Shown: one piece after another, positions 15,260-24,724 of the stretch
Layout: every line of letters starts with the position of its first letter
How positions within the stretch are numbered: the stretch's first letter is position 1
Assembly (NCBI GenBank): GCA_036395755.1
Contig: DASWCZ010000054.1
Coordinates: 1-64,000 of the forward strand
Length of the DNA: 64,000 nt
Source of the DNA: Gp7-AA6 sp036395755
Lineage (GTDB): Bacteria > Acidobacteriota > Thermoanaerobaculia > UBA5066 > Gp7-AA6
Direction: 5' to 3'
The notes under the pieces: generated by a model
Database searches by the model: none
What the model was told of the DNA's origin: nothing
What the model saw: only the letters and a program-made list of their open reading frames with translations
Program-made: the position numbers and the translations under genes

Positions 15260-17112
15260 CAGTGCTTCTCCCCGGCTTCGACTCCCTCGACTACCGTTTC
15301 GGCGTCGAGGGGAAAGCCGTCGTAGTGCCGTATGGATCGGAGCTTCCCGCAGTCTTCGCGGACCTCAAGGGTCAGGAGCTCGTACATCTGGCGGTCCCGG
15401 TTCTGGTCGACGACGTAGACGCGCTCGTGCCGGGCGACGAACTCCGCGGCGTCCGGGGTGAACGGCAGCGCGCGCAGCCGGAAGTAATCGGTTTCCAGAC
15501 CGCGCTTGCGGAGGATCACGCGGGCTTCCTCGACGGCGAAGTCCGAGGATCCGTACGCGATCAGGCCGACGGAGGAGCCGGAGCCGTTCGAGACGATCGG
15601 CCGCGGGACGTGCGCCTTCGCCGTCTCGAACTTGCGGGCCAGACGATCCATGTTGTTCTTGTAGTCGTCGGGACGCTCCGAGTAGGTCGCGCGCTCGGTG
15701 TGGCCCGACCCTCGTGTGAAATAGGCCGCGAGAGGATGATCGGTCAACCCCGGGAGCGTACGCCAGGGAATCCCGTCCCCGTCCACGTCCTTGTACCGTT
15801 CGAAGCCGCCGAAGCGCTTCACGTGTGCGTCGATCTCCTCGTTCGTCCGCAGGACCTTGCCCCGGTCGAAGGGTTTCTCCGGGTACGCGAAGGGGTCGCT
15901 CATCCAGTTGTTCATCCCGAGGTCGAGGTCGCTCATCACGAAGACCGGGGTCTGGAAGCGCTCGGCCAGATTGAAGGCCTCCATCGCCATCTCGTAGCAC
16001 TCCTGGACGCTCGCCGGGATCAGCAGGATGTGCCGCGCGTCGCCGTGCGACAGGTTGTACGTCGAGAAAATGTCTCCCTGCATGGTGCGCGTCGGCAGGC
16101 CGGTCGAGGGGCCCACGCGCTGGACGTCGAAGACGACCGCGGGAATCTCGGCGTAGTAGCCGAGGCCGGTGAATTCCGACATCAGCGAGATCCCGGGACC
16201 CGACGTCGTGGTCATCGCGCGGGCGCCTGCCCAACCGGCGCCGAGCACCATGCCGATCGCCGCGAGCTCGTCTTCCGCCTGCACGATCGCGAACGTGGGC
16301 TTCCCGGTTTCGGGGTCGAGCCGGAAGCGCCGGCAGTAGTCGGTGAACGATTCCGCGAGCGCGGACGAGGGCGTGATCGGGTACCAAGTTACCACGGTAA
16401 CACCGGCCATCACGCAGCCGATCGCCGCCGCGGCGTTGCCGTCGATGATGATCTTGCCCTCCGTCGCGTTCATCCGCTCGAGGCGGAAGGGATCGGCCTT
16501 GGTCAGGTTCTTCTCCGCCCAGTCGAAGCCTCCGCGGATGGCGTTCCGGTTGATCTCGACCGCCTTTGCCTTGTTCTTGAACTGCTTCGCGACGGCGCGC
16601 TCCACTTCGGCCATCTCGATCCCGAGGAGCCACGCCGCGACGCCGACGTAGATCATGTTGACCGCGAGCCGCCGCAGCTTTCCGTCGTGGACGAGCTCGA
16701 GGACGAGCTTCTGGAACGGAACGGGGTAGAAGTGCACGTCGTTTCGGAGCCCGTCGAGCTTCAAGCTCTCCTCGTAGATCACGGCGGCGCCCGAGTGGAC
16801 GGTCCGCACGTCTTCGTGGGCGGTCTCCGGGTTCATGCAGATGAGCACGCCGATGTCCCGGCGGCGCGCGATGAAGCCCTCCTTCGACGCGCGGATCGTG
16901 AACCAGGTCGGCAGACCCTGGATGTTCGACGGGAACAGGTTTTTCCCCGAAACCGGGATCCCCATCTGAAAGATCGACCGCATCAGGATGTTGTTCGAGG
17001 ATTGACTGCCCGAGCCGTTGGCTGTCGCGACGTGAATCGAAAAATCGTTGACCACGGCGGGCCGGGCGGCAGTCGGAACAGGGGCTTTCTCTTCCAGGAT
17101 CGCCGTGGACAT
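15259..17112 (-). CDS. korA: 2-oxoacid:ferredoxin oxidoreductase fused gamma-alpha subunit
   Basis: The 617-residue protein begins with a gamma domain (about residues 25-210, GSGSQSSNNIL onward). The alpha pyrimidine-binding domain follows (TWYPITPSSALAE, QAEDELAAIGMVLGAGWAGARA), then the core C-terminal domain. A fused gamma-alpha chain is typical of KorA-type enzymes. The open frame extends far upstream, but the ATG at 17112 has a good ribosome binding site (AAAGGAG) and a sensible N-terminus. No ferredoxin-like delta subunit is nearby. It is expressed with korB and diverges from the S9 peptidase. Confidence 0.9.
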   Translation of the reverse strand: MSTAILEEKAPVPTAARPAVVNDFSIHVATANGSGSQSSNNILMRSIFQMGIPVSGKNLFPSNIQGLPTWFTIRASKEGFIARRRDIGVLICMNPETAHEDVRTVHSGAAVIYEESLKLDGLRNDVHFYPVPFQKLVLELVHDGKLRRLAVNMIYVGVAAWLLGIEMAEVERAVAKQFKNKAKAVEINRNAIRGGFDWAEKNLTKADPFRLERMNATEGKIIIDGNAAAAIGCVMAGVTVVTWYPITPSSALAESFTDYCRRFRLDPETGKPTFAIVQAEDELAAIGMVLGAGWAGARAMTTTSGPGISLMSEFTGLGYYAEIPAVVFDVQRVGPSTGLPTRTMQGDIFSTYNLSHGDARHILLIPASVQECYEMAMEAFNLAERFQTPVFVMSDLDLGMNNWMSDPFAYPEKPFDRGKVLRTNEEIDAHVKRFGGFERYKDVDGDGIPWRTLPGLTDHPLAAYFTRGSGHTERATYSERPDDYKNNMDRLARKFETAKAHVPRPIVSNGSGSSVGLIAYGSSDFAVEEARVILRKRGLETDYFRLRALPFTPDAAEFVARHERVYVVDQNRDRQMYELLTLEVREDCGKLRSIRHYDGFPLDAETVVEGVEAGEKH

Positions 17113-17217
17113 CTTTCTCCTTTTTCCGATCGGGACGGTCCGCCGGAGCCGGAAATGATAGCAGAGCGAGGTGCTGGAATCGTCGAGTCCCGACCGTACA
17201 ATCCGCGTGGAGGAAGC

Positions 17218-19302
17218 ATGAGACGCACTTGCATTACGGTCCTTGCGGGGACGCTCGCGGTCGGCACTGCCGCGAGTGCGGCAGCGGCGGGAAGACCGCT
17301 CCGGTTCGAGGAGCTCGCGAAGGTCGAGCGCGTCGGCGGTTTCGACGTGTCCCCCGACGGAAAGTGGATCGCCTACGCTGTCGGGACCCCGGTCGTCCTC
17401 GAGAACCGCACACGCTCCGCGGTCTGGATCGCGGGGTCGAAGGGCAGCGCGCCGCGGCGCCTGACCTCGGGCGAAAAGCGCGATTCGGATCCGGTGTTCT
17501 CTCCCGACGGGCGGCGGGTCGCCTTTCTGTCCAACCGGGACGGTTCCTCGCAGGTCTGGCTGGTGGATCTCGCGGGAGGCGAGCCTTCGAAGGCGACGTC
17601 TTTTCCGACCGAAGTCAACGGCTTCAAGTGGTCGCCCGACGGCAAGTGGTTCCTGATCACGTCCGACGTCTTTCCCGACTGCACGGACGTCGCCTGCCTC
17701 GACAGGCGGGGGAAGGAGCGCGGGAAGTCGGCGACCAAAGCGCGCGTTGCGCAACGCCTTCTCTTCCGGCACTGGGACTCGTGGAAGGAAGGGTTGCGAA
17801 CGCACGTCTGGAAGGTGCCCGTATCCGGCGGCGCCGGCGTGGACCTGACGCCCGGCGACCGGGATGCGCCGCCGTTCGACGTCGGTGGCGCGCTCGACTT
17901 CGACGTGTCGCCCGACGGCAGGGACTTCGTCTACGCCTCCAATGCGGATCCGGTCGAGGCGCTCTCGACGAACTCCGACCTCTGGCTCGTGCCGTTTGCC
18001 GGGGGGGCAAGCCCGAGAAACCTGACCGCCTCGAACCGCGCGTTCGACGGGACGCCCAGGTTCTCCCCGGACGGAAAGTGGATCGGTTATCGCTCGCAGA
18101 AGAAGCCCGAGTTCGAGTCCGACCTCTTCCGCCTCTCGGTCCTCGACCGGGCGAGCGGTACCTCGCGGGATCTCACCTCGGGCTTCGACGACTGGGTGGA
18201 CGACTTCCGGTGGGCGCCCGATTCGAAGTCGATCTACTTCATCGCGACGCGGAAGGGGCGCGGCGGGATCTATCGGATCGGCCTCGAAGGCGGCACCCCG
18301 AAGGAGATCTGGCGCGGAGGCACGCCGTCGCAGATCGCCGTCTCTCCCGGCGGGGCCGAACTCTTTGTGCAAGCGAGCACCCTCTCCCGTCCCGCCGAAA
18401 TTCTCGCCGTCCGCGCCTCCCCGGCGTCCGCGAGAACGGTCGTGCGCGCGAACGATGCCCTTCTGTCGCAGATCGAGCTCGGCTCTGTCTCGGAGCGGTG
18501 GACGAAGTCGGCCGACGGCCGGGACCTGCATGCCTGGCTGGTCAAGCCGCCCGGATTCGATCCGTCGAAGAAGTATCCGGCGGTCTTCCTGATCCACGGC
18601 GGCCCGCAGGGCGCCTGGACCGACGGCTGGTCGTTCCGCTGGAATCCGCAGGTGTTCGCCGCCTACGGCTACGTCGTGTACGCGCCGAATCCGCGCGGCT
18701 CGACCGGCTACGGACAGGAGTTCGTGGACCAGATCAGCCGCGACTGGGGGGGCCGCGTTTACGACGACCTCATGCGTCAGGCGGACGACCTCGAGTCCCT
18801 TCCGTTCGTCGACCGCTCGAAGATCGGTGCGGCCGGCGCGTCGTACGGCGGCTACATGATCGCGTGGATCCTCGGCCACACCGATCGCTTCAAGGCGCTC
18901 GTCTGCCACGACGGGGTCGTCGAGACCCGCTCGATGGCGCTCGAGACCGAGGAGCTCTGGTTCCCGAAGTGGGAGTTCGGCGGCTGGCCCTGGGATTCGG
19001 AGCTCTATGAAAAGTGGAACCCGATGAGATTCATCCCCAACTTCAAGACGCCCACGCTCGTCGTGACGAGCGAAAAGGATTTCCGTGTGCCGTTCGGCCA
19101 GGGCCTGCAACTCTTCACGGCGCTCCAGGTGCGCGGCGTCCCGTCAAAGATCCTGACCTTCCCCGACGAGGGGCACTGGGTCTTGAAACCCGGCAACTCC
19201 CGCGTCTGGCACGCGGTCGTCATGGACTGGCTGTCCCGCTGGCTGGGCGGCGCGAAGCCGGACGAGGAAGCGCTCTCGGCGGTCTACAGCTCGACGAAAT
19301 AG
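17218..19302 (+). CDS. Exported S9-family (prolyl oligopeptidase-type) peptidase
   Basis: This 694-residue protein has a signal peptide (cut near AAAAG). A WD40-like propeller with PDGKW repeats covers about residues 30-430. The C-terminal alpha/beta hydrolase has nucleophile Ser in GASYGGYM, Asp in SEKDFRVP and His in EGHWV. The HGGPQGAW oxyanion segment is also present. It resembles DPP5/acylaminoacyl-peptidase enzymes that trim short peptides in the periplasm. The ATG has a strong ribosome binding site (GGAGG), and TACAAT lies 15 bp upstream as a candidate -10. It is monocistronic. Confidence 0.92.
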   Translation: MRRTCITVLAGTLAVGTAASAAAAGRPLRFEELAKVERVGGFDVSPDGKWIAYAVGTPVVLENRTRSAVWIAGSKGSAPRRLTSGEKRDSDPVFSPDGRRVAFLSNRDGSSQVWLVDLAGGEPSKATSFPTEVNGFKWSPDGKWFLITSDVFPDCTDVACLDRRGKERGKSATKARVAQRLLFRHWDSWKEGLRTHVWKVPVSGGAGVDLTPGDRDAPPFDVGGALDFDVSPDGRDFVYASNADPVEALSTNSDLWLVPFAGGASPRNLTASNRAFDGTPRFSPDGKWIGYRSQKKPEFESDLFRLSVLDRASGTSRDLTSGFDDWVDDFRWAPDSKSIYFIATRKGRGGIYRIGLEGGTPKEIWRGGTPSQIAVSPGGAELFVQASTLSRPAEILAVRASPASARTVVRANDALLSQIELGSVSERWTKSADGRDLHAWLVKPPGFDPSKKYPAVFLIHGGPQGAWTDGWSFRWNPQVFAAYGYVVYAPNPRGSTGYGQEFVDQISRDWGGRVYDDLMRQADDLESLPFVDRSKIGAAGASYGGYMIAWILGHTDRFKALVCHDGVVETRSMALETEELWFPKWEFGGWPWDSELYEKWNPMRFIPNFKTPTLVVTSEKDFRVPFGQGLQLFTALQVRGVPSKILTFPDEGHWVLKPGNSRVWHAVVMDWLSRWLGGAKPDEEALSAVYSSTK

Positions 19303-19326
19303 CCCGTTCCTACCGTTTCTCGGGGA

Positions 19327-20412
19327 CTACGAGTTGATGTCCTTGCCGGTCTCGAGCTTCTCGACCAATCCCTGGAGGTATTTCTTCTGCGGTTCCGGAG
19401 CGCGAGCCAGGGCCTGCTTCACGTTCCTGGCCGCGTCCTTGTACTTGCCCTCGGCCGACTGACCCCGCGCCAGCCCGACGTACACGAACCACACCGTCGG
19501 GTTCTTCTGCGCGTTCCGCTGAAAGATCTTCGTCGCCTCCGCCGTCTTCTTCTCGGTCAGAAGCTGCCGGCCGTAGTTGTGGAGCTGTAACGGATTGGCG
19601 ATGTCGAGCGCCTTCTTCATGATGGCGTCGGCTTCGGTCGTCTTCCCGGTCGCCCGGAGCAGGTTCGCCTTGGTGTCGAGGTTCTCGAACCGCTCCTCGT
19701 TCTGGATCGACGAGTCGGCCCACTTCAGCGCCTCCTCGTAGTTCGTCTTGTTCTCGACGCAATAGGTCGCAGCGTCGTTCCATCCGACCCAGCTGTACGC
19801 CTGGAGCCCGCGGAGCTCTCGCCGAAGGCTCGCGAGCGTCACCTCGGGGACGTTGACGGAGACTTTGAACGGCACCGCGAGCTTCTCCCACTTGAGGGTG
19901 ACGGCCACCGAGTCGGGCTGGAGCTCCTCGAAGTCGTACGTCAGGGACTCGTGCATGTCCACCGGGGTGGGCTTGACCGTCACGCGAAGGGCGTCCTCCT
20001 TCTCGTCGTAGGTGAAGCTGCCCCAGGAGGTCGAGTTCTTCGAGAAGATGACCGTCCAGGCGCCCTCGGTCGGAAGCATGTGGAGGCCGTAGGAGCCTCG
20101 GGCGAGCGCCTGCCCTTCCACCTTCACCGGGTCGGTGAATGTGATGACCGTGTTCTCGTTGGCCCCGGCCCGCCAGACCTTTCCGAAGGGCACGAGCTCT
20201 CCCCAGACCTTGCGGCCTCGGACCTGCGGCCGGTGGTAGTCGATCGTCACGCTCGTCAGGCCGAGCCGCTGCGAAACGGTTGCGCGCTGACTGGCGAGCG
20301 GCAGGTCGAGGACGAGGGACTGGTTCTGGTTCTGCGCCCTGGCCGAGGCGGCGGACAGAACCGAAGCGACGACGAGAGGGAATATGCGAACGAAGAATCG
20401 GGAACGTGTCAT
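19327..20412 (-). CDS. Exported DUF2911 protein with C-terminal TPR-like region
   Basis: This 361-residue protein has a signal peptide (cut near ASARA). A DUF2911 domain covers about residues 40-190, including the conserved RPQVRGRKVWGELVPFG stretch. Helical repeats follow to the end. The function of DUF2911 is unknown; it is common in Bacteroidota and Acidobacteriota. The ATG has an excellent ribosome binding site (GGAGGATGCA). It converges with the S9 peptidase, leaving 24 bp. Confidence 0.85.
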   Translation of the reverse strand: MTRSRFFVRIFPLVVASVLSAASARAQNQNQSLVLDLPLASQRATVSQRLGLTSVTIDYHRPQVRGRKVWGELVPFGKVWRAGANENTVITFTDPVKVEGQALARGSYGLHMLPTEGAWTVIFSKNSTSWGSFTYDEKEDALRVTVKPTPVDMHESLTYDFEELQPDSVAVTLKWEKLAVPFKVSVNVPEVTLASLRRELRGLQAYSWVGWNDAATYCVENKTNYEEALKWADSSIQNEERFENLDTKANLLRATGKTTEADAIMKKALDIANPLQLHNYGRQLLTEKKTAEATKIFQRNAQKNPTVWFVYVGLARGQSAEGKYKDAARNVKQALARAPEPQKKYLQGLVEKLETGKDINS

Positions 20413-20601
20413 TGCATCCTCCTGCCGGCGGGAGGTGCGCCGCCGGAAAAAAAGAAATCGCATGCTCGATCCGTAAGGTCTCGATTCTTCATACGGGAAG
20501 GTTCCGCCCCAGTTTGGAAATCGGGACGACGCCGGTCGTTCGGCGGACGAGGTTCCGTTCTCGCGGGAGAAGCGCCCGATCAGTCCGTCGGCACCCACCG
20601 G

Positions 20602-20607
20602 TAGACT
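20602..20607 (+). promoter_or_regulatory. -10-like element for the BtuF-like gene
   Basis: TAGACT ends 7 nt before the GTG start at 20615. No Shine-Dalgarno is present, so a leaderless transcript is likely. Confidence 0.5.
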
Positions 20608-20614
20608 GGTTTTC

Positions 20615-21388
20615 GTGGCTCCGCTCCGGATCGTTTCGCTCTGCCCGTCGATCACCGAGACCCTCGTGGCGATCGGCGGTCTGCCGCGTCTCGTGGCCGC
20701 GACGCGGTACTGCGTCCGTCCGCAGGGGCTCCTCTGGGGCCTGCCGCGCATCGGCGGGACGAAGAATCCCGATCTCGCCCGGATCCGGGACCTCGCGCCA
20801 GACCTGGTGTTCGCGAACCAGGAGGAGAACCGGCGGGAGGACGTTCTCTCGCTTCGGGAGGCGGGAATCGAAGTGGACGTCTCCTTTCCGCGCAAGGTCG
20901 CCGAAGTTCCCGAAGCGATCCGCGGCTGGGGCAGATTGCTTGGCGAAGAGGCGTCTGCCGAGGGGCTCGCCGCGCGGATCGAGACGGAGCTCGCGGCTCT
21001 CGAGTTCGCGCCGCCCCCGGGCACGTTCCATTACGCGTACTGGATCTGGAGGAATCCCTGGATGACGGTCTCCGGCGACACTTACGTTTCGGATCTTCTC
21101 TCGAAGGGCGGTGGCGTCAACGTCTTCGCCCGCGAGAACGACCGATATCCCGTCGCTCGACCGGAAGAGTCTCTGGCGCGCGGCGCGGGAGTCCATTTCT
21201 TTCCGAGCGAGCCGTACCCTTTCCGGGAGGAGAAGCACGGCGAAGAAGTGGCGAAGGTTTTCGGCGAACAGGCCCGGCGGCTCTTCGTCGCCGGCGACGA
21301 CCTCTCCTGGCACGGCTTCCGGACCCTGGAGGGCCTTCGCGCGGCGAAGAAACTGCGGGTGTACGCTTCCTCGACGCCGTCATTCTGA
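20615..21388 (+). CDS. BtuF-like helical-backbone metal-receptor protein without signal peptide
   Basis: This 257-residue protein matches the periplasmic-binding fold of cobalamin and siderophore receptors (RIVSLCPSITETLVAIG; PDLVFANQEENRRED). The GTG start at 20615 leaves no signal peptide, and no ABC permease or ATPase for cobalamin is adjacent, so its location and ligand are uncertain. Cytoplasmic BtuF-like orphans are known. Its stop codon lies inside an interspersed repeat (21380-21457), which supplies the last residues. Confidence 0.75.
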   Translation: MAPLRIVSLCPSITETLVAIGGLPRLVAATRYCVRPQGLLWGLPRIGGTKNPDLARIRDLAPDLVFANQEENRREDVLSLREAGIEVDVSFPRKVAEVPEAIRGWGRLLGEEASAEGLAARIETELAALEFAPPPGTFHYAYWIWRNPWMTVSGDTYVSDLLSKGGGVNVFARENDRYPVARPEESLARGAGVHFFPSEPYPFREEKHGEEVAKVFGEQARRLFVAGDDLSWHGFRTLEGLRAAKKLRVYASSTPSF

Positions 21389-21457
21389 GGCGCGGAGCGC
21401 CGAAGAATCCCTCCGTTGCAAGGGATCCTTCGCCGCCTTCGGCGGCTCAGGATGACA
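21380..21457. repeat. Interspersed repeat, copy 1
   Basis: The element begins TCATTCTGAGGCGCG and ends GGCTCAGGATGACA, so its ends form an imperfect inverted repeat. Internal AGCGCCGAAGAATCCC and GGATCCTTCGC segments are shared with a second copy at 49361-49444. It overlaps the end of the BtuF-like gene and lies before folE. Confidence 0.85.
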
Positions 21458-21465
21458 GGTCGGGT

Positions 21466-22083
21466 CTACCCCCGCCGGTTGAGCAGGTCCAGGAACTCTT
21501 CGCGCACCGGCCGGTTGAAGAAGATCCCGCGGATCGCCGAGGTCACCGTGAGCGCGCCCGGCTTCTTGACCCCTCGCATCTCGACGCAGAGGTGGCGCGC
21601 CTCGACGACGACCATCACGCCCTGCGGCAGAAGCTTTTCCGCCATGAACTCGGCGATCTGCTCGGTCAGCCTCTCCTGGAGCTGTGGCCGGCAGGCGTAG
21701 AACTCGACGATCCTCGGCATCTTCGACAGCCCGACGATCCGCTCGTTCGGAATGTACGCGACGTGCGCGTGGCCGTAGAAAGGGACGAAGTGATGCGCGC
21801 ACATCGAGTAGAAAGGGATGTCCTTCTCCATGACCATCGCGGTGTACCGCTCTTCGTTGGGAAAGACGGTGACTCTGGGCTCGGCCCCTTCCGAGAGCCC
21901 GTGGAACATCTCCAGGTACACCTTGGCGACCCGCACGTCGGTATCCCGAAGGTTGGGATCGCCCGGATCGAGACCCAGGGCTTCGATGATCGCCCGCATG
22001 TGCTTCGCGATCTCGGCGAGCTTGCGTTCCTCCTCGATCGAGCGGGGTATGACTTCGGTCTCGTCGATCGGTGGATGGGCCAT
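21466..22083 (-). CDS. folE: GTP cyclohydrolase I
   Basis: This 205-residue enzyme makes dihydroneopterin triphosphate from GTP, the first step of folate synthesis. Zinc ligands are visible in MCAHHFVPF and RHLCVEMRG, and the GLSKMPRIV substrate loop is intact. The length is typical. It follows the peroxiredoxin gene by 16 bp on the same strand and is probably co-transcribed. Confidence 0.96.
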   Translation of the reverse strand: MAHPPIDETEVIPRSIEEERKLAEIAKHMRAIIEALGLDPGDPNLRDTDVRVAKVYLEMFHGLSEGAEPRVTVFPNEERYTAMVMEKDIPFYSMCAHHFVPFYGHAHVAYIPNERIVGLSKMPRIVEFYACRPQLQERLTEQIAEFMAEKLLPQGVMVVVEARHLCVEMRGVKKPGALTVTSAIRGIFFNRPVREEFLDLLNRRG

Positions 22084-22099
22084 TCGGGCGTCGCCTCCC

Positions 22100-22561
22100 T
22101 CAGGCCGCGCGGGCCTTCTCGAGAAGCGCCGCGATGTCGCGCGCGACCGGTACCTCGCTCTTCACGATCTCGAGGATCTTCCCGTCTTTTCCGATTACGA
22201 ATGCCGTTCTGGCGGCCATCCCCTTGTCGTCCAAGAAGACGCCGTACTTCTTAGCGACCTCCCCCTTCGGATGGAAGTCGGAGAGAAGGGGATAGGTGAT
22301 GCCGAATTTTTCCGCGAACGCCCGGTGGCTCCAGAGCGAGTCGACCGAGACGCCGAGAACCGCGACGTCGTCGGAGGCGAGACCCGGCGCGAGCTGCGCG
22401 CACTCCCGGTTCTCCGCCGAGCAGACCGGTGAGAAGTCGAGAGGATAGAAGAGCAGCACGACGTTCTTCTTCCCCCGAGAGTCGGACAGCGTCACCTTGC
22501 CCCCGATAGTCGACGGGAGAGTGAATTCCGGCGCGGTGTCTCCCACGCGAAGCTCGGTCAT
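22100..22561 (-). CDS. Thiol peroxidase of the AhpC/Bcp family
   Basis: This 153-residue peroxiredoxin has the peroxidatic Cys in FYPLDFSPVCSAEN. No resolving Cys occupies the Bcp position five residues later, so it is probably a 1-Cys or AhpE-like enzyme. It reduces hydrogen peroxide and organic peroxides in the cytoplasm. The ATG has a GGAG ribosome binding site. A TAGAAT-like sequence lies further upstream. It lies between the ABC permease gene and folE on the same strand. Confidence 0.88.
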   Translation of the reverse strand: MTELRVGDTAPEFTLPSTIGGKVTLSDSRGKKNVVLLFYPLDFSPVCSAENRECAQLAPGLASDDVAVLGVSVDSLWSHRAFAEKFGITYPLLSDFHPKGEVAKKYGVFLDDKGMAARTAFVIGKDGKILEIVKSEVPVARDIAALLEKARAA

Positions 22562-22604
22562 CGGGTCTCCTTCGAACGCGATTCTAGCGAATGGCGGAGA
22601 GGCG

Positions 22605-23711
22605 TCAGCTGATCGTCTTGCGGAAGGCACGGGTCGACCCCAGGACGAGCACGGCCGCGAGCGCGATCAGGGCCGCGACGCTCGGCCACAGATCGAGAAA
22701 GTTCGCGCCCCGGATGATGATCCCGCGCGAGATTCGGATGAAGTGCGTCGCCGGGAGCACCTGCGCGAAGATCCGCAGGGGCGCGGGAAGCGAAGAGAGC
22801 GGAAAGATGTACCCCGACAGCATGATCGAGGGGAGCAGGAACATCTGGGCGATCTGCGTGGCTTCCATCTGGGTCTGCGACCAGGAGGAGACGAGCAGCC
22901 CGAGCGAGAGGAGCGCGAAGAGATAGACGGTCGAGAGCGCGAGCAGGAGAAGGATGCTCCCATGGATCGGGACGCGGAAGACGAGAGTCATGAGGAGGAG
23001 GATCAGGAGCAGCTGCGCGAACGCGAGGACGAGGTAGGGCAGGAGCTTTCCGAGGACGACCGCGACCGGAGAGGCCGGAGTCACCATGAGCTGCTCCAGC
23101 GTGCCGCGCTCCTTCTCCCGGACGATCGCGAACGCGGCGAGGAGCGTCCCGGAGAACGTGAGCAGGATTCCGACGAGTCCCGGGATGAGCAGATTCGCGC
23201 TGCGCGAGTCGGGGTTGAAGAGAAGCAGCGGGTGAACCCGGATCGAGAGCCGCTCGAAATTCGCGCCGGCGCCGAGCTCCTCGAGCGACCGCGCGAGGGC
23301 GACGCCGTTCGCGGCGGCGAGCGCCTGGGAGGAAATCGACGAGTCCGATCCGTCGATGAGCACGAGGACGTCGGCCGACCGCCCCGCGAGCCGGCGCCGA
23401 GCGTAGTTGGGCGGGATTTCGATCCCGACGGAGGCCCGTCCCGCGATGATCTCTTCGCGCAGCGCCTCGCGGGAGTCGGCATATTTCTTCACGTCGAAGA
23501 GAGAGGTGTTGACGAATTCCGCGACGAGCTGCCGGCTCTCCGCCGTCCGGCTCTGATCGAAGACGACGGTGGGAACGTGGCGGACGTTCGTGTCGATCAG
23601 GCCGAAGAGCACGAGTTGGAACGCCGGAATCAGGAGCGCGAAGCGCAGCGTCCCCTTATCGCGTGCCATCTGGACCGCCTCCTTGCGGAGGACCGCGCGG
23701 AAACCCCTCAT
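22605..23711 (-). CDS. ABC-2 type export permease
   Basis: This 368-residue membrane protein has one N-terminal membrane span, a large extracytoplasmic domain (about residues 45-175) and about five C-terminal spans, as in YbhR/YhhJ-type ABC-2 permeases. The REKERGTLEQLMVTP motif is characteristic. With the adjacent ATPase and HlyD protein it should form a tripartite drug or toxin exporter. The ATG overlaps the ATPase stop (ATGA). No outer-membrane channel gene is in the window. Confidence 0.9.
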   Translation of the reverse strand: MRGFRAVLRKEAVQMARDKGTLRFALLIPAFQLVLFGLIDTNVRHVPTVVFDQSRTAESRQLVAEFVNTSLFDVKKYADSREALREEIIAGRASVGIEIPPNYARRRLAGRSADVLVLIDGSDSSISSQALAAANGVALARSLEELGAGANFERLSIRVHPLLLFNPDSRSANLLIPGLVGILLTFSGTLLAAFAIVREKERGTLEQLMVTPASPVAVVLGKLLPYLVLAFAQLLLILLLMTLVFRVPIHGSILLLLALSTVYLFALLSLGLLVSSWSQTQMEATQIAQMFLLPSIMLSGYIFPLSSLPAPLRIFAQVLPATHFIRISRGIIIRGANFLDLWPSVAALIALAAVLVLGSTRAFRKTIS

Positions 23712-24724
23712 CGGGAGGCCGCCACCGGTTCGGCGGGGGGCGCGACTGGGACCTCGCCGCGCTTGCCCCTCTCGATCTCGGTCAGCCGGACGAAGACGTC
23801 CTCCAGCGTCGCTTCGATCGGTCGGACCTTCACGGGCGCTCCGGCGGCGGCCTCCAGGTCGCGCGCAATCCGGTCGTCCGGGATCTCGGCACGCAAGAGG
23901 ATGTGGAGGGAGTTGCCGAAGATGGTCAGGTCTTCGACGTAGGGAAACTCCCGGGCATGTCTCATCACCGCGGCGACTCCCGCCTCACACTCCGCCTCCA
24001 CGCGGCGCGTGCCCGGAGGGGTGACTTCGGGTATCCGCGTCAAATCTTTCGGATCGCCCTCGACGAGCATCCGGGAGAGGTAGAGGTATCCGACGCGCCC
24101 GCAACGCTCGGCCTCGTCCATGTAGTGGGTGCTCACGAGGAGTGTCACTCCTCCCGCGGCGAGCGTGAAGAGAAGGTTCCAGAGCTCCCGCCGCGCCACC
24201 GGGTCGATGCCCGCCGTGGGCTCGTCCAAGAAGAGCACCCGCGGCTCGTGCATGAGAGCCGCGGCCAGCGCGAGACGCTGTTTCCAGCCGCCGGAGAGCT
24301 GGCCCGCAAGGCGATCCACGTAAGGTCGGATGGAGGTCAGCTTGATCGCCCAGTCGCGCCGCTCCGCCTTCCGCGGCCCCTCGAGGCCGTAGACCTCCGC
24401 GAAGAAGGTCAGGTTCTCGAGGACCGTCAGGTCTTCGTAGAGCGAGAACTTCTGCGGCACGTAGCCGATTCGCCGGCGGATCTCCTCGCCCTGCGTCGAC
24501 ACGTCCAGGCCGTCGACTCGGGCGGTCCCTTCCGTCGGCGCGAGCAGACCGCAGAGGATGCGGATCATCGTGGACTTGCCGGAGCCGTTCGGGCCGAGGA
24601 GTCCGTAGATCTCGCCGCGCGGAACGGCGAGCGAGACCTTGTCGAGCGCGCGTACGTTTCCGAAGTCGCGCGAGACGCCGTGCACTTCGATGCCGAAAGG
24701 GGAGGTCTCCGACATCGCCGTCAC
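23708..24724 (-). CDS. ABC exporter ATP-binding protein
   Basis: This protein of about 338 residues has Walker A GPNGSGKST, a Q-loop, signature LSGGWKQRL, Walker B RVLFLDEPTAG and the switch His in STHYMDEAE. A C-terminal extension of about 100 residues carries a regulatory-like domain. It energises the neighbouring ABC-2 permease. The GTG at 24724 overlaps the HlyD stop (GTGA). An ATG nine bases in (24715) has GGGGTGA as a better ribosome binding site and is an equal alternative. Confidence 0.92.
   Translation of the reverse strand: MTAMSETSPFGIEVHGVSRDFGNVRALDKVSLAVPRGEIYGLLGPNGSGKSTMIRILCGLLAPTEGTARVDGLDVSTQGEEIRRRIGYVPQKFSLYEDLTVLENLTFFAEVYGLEGPRKAERRDWAIKLTSIRPYVDRLAGQLSGGWKQRLALAAALMHEPRVLFLDEPTAGIDPVARRELWNLLFTLAAGGVTLLVSTHYMDEAERCGRVGYLYLSRMLVEGDPKDLTRIPEVTPPGTRRVEAECEAGVAAVMRHAREFPYVEDLTIFGNSLHILLRAEIPDDRIARDLEAAAGAPVKVRPIEATLEDVFVRLTEIERGKRGEVPVAPPAEPVAASR

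Noticed and set aside
15259..19110. A 1283-residue extension of KorA
   Set aside because: Residues upstream of 17112 are antisense to the S9 peptidase. The KorA ATG has a good ribosome binding site.
22497..23942. 481-codon plus-strand frame opposite the ABC permease
   Set aside because: It is a Glu/Arg-rich low-complexity product typical of an antisense frame in GC-rich DNA.
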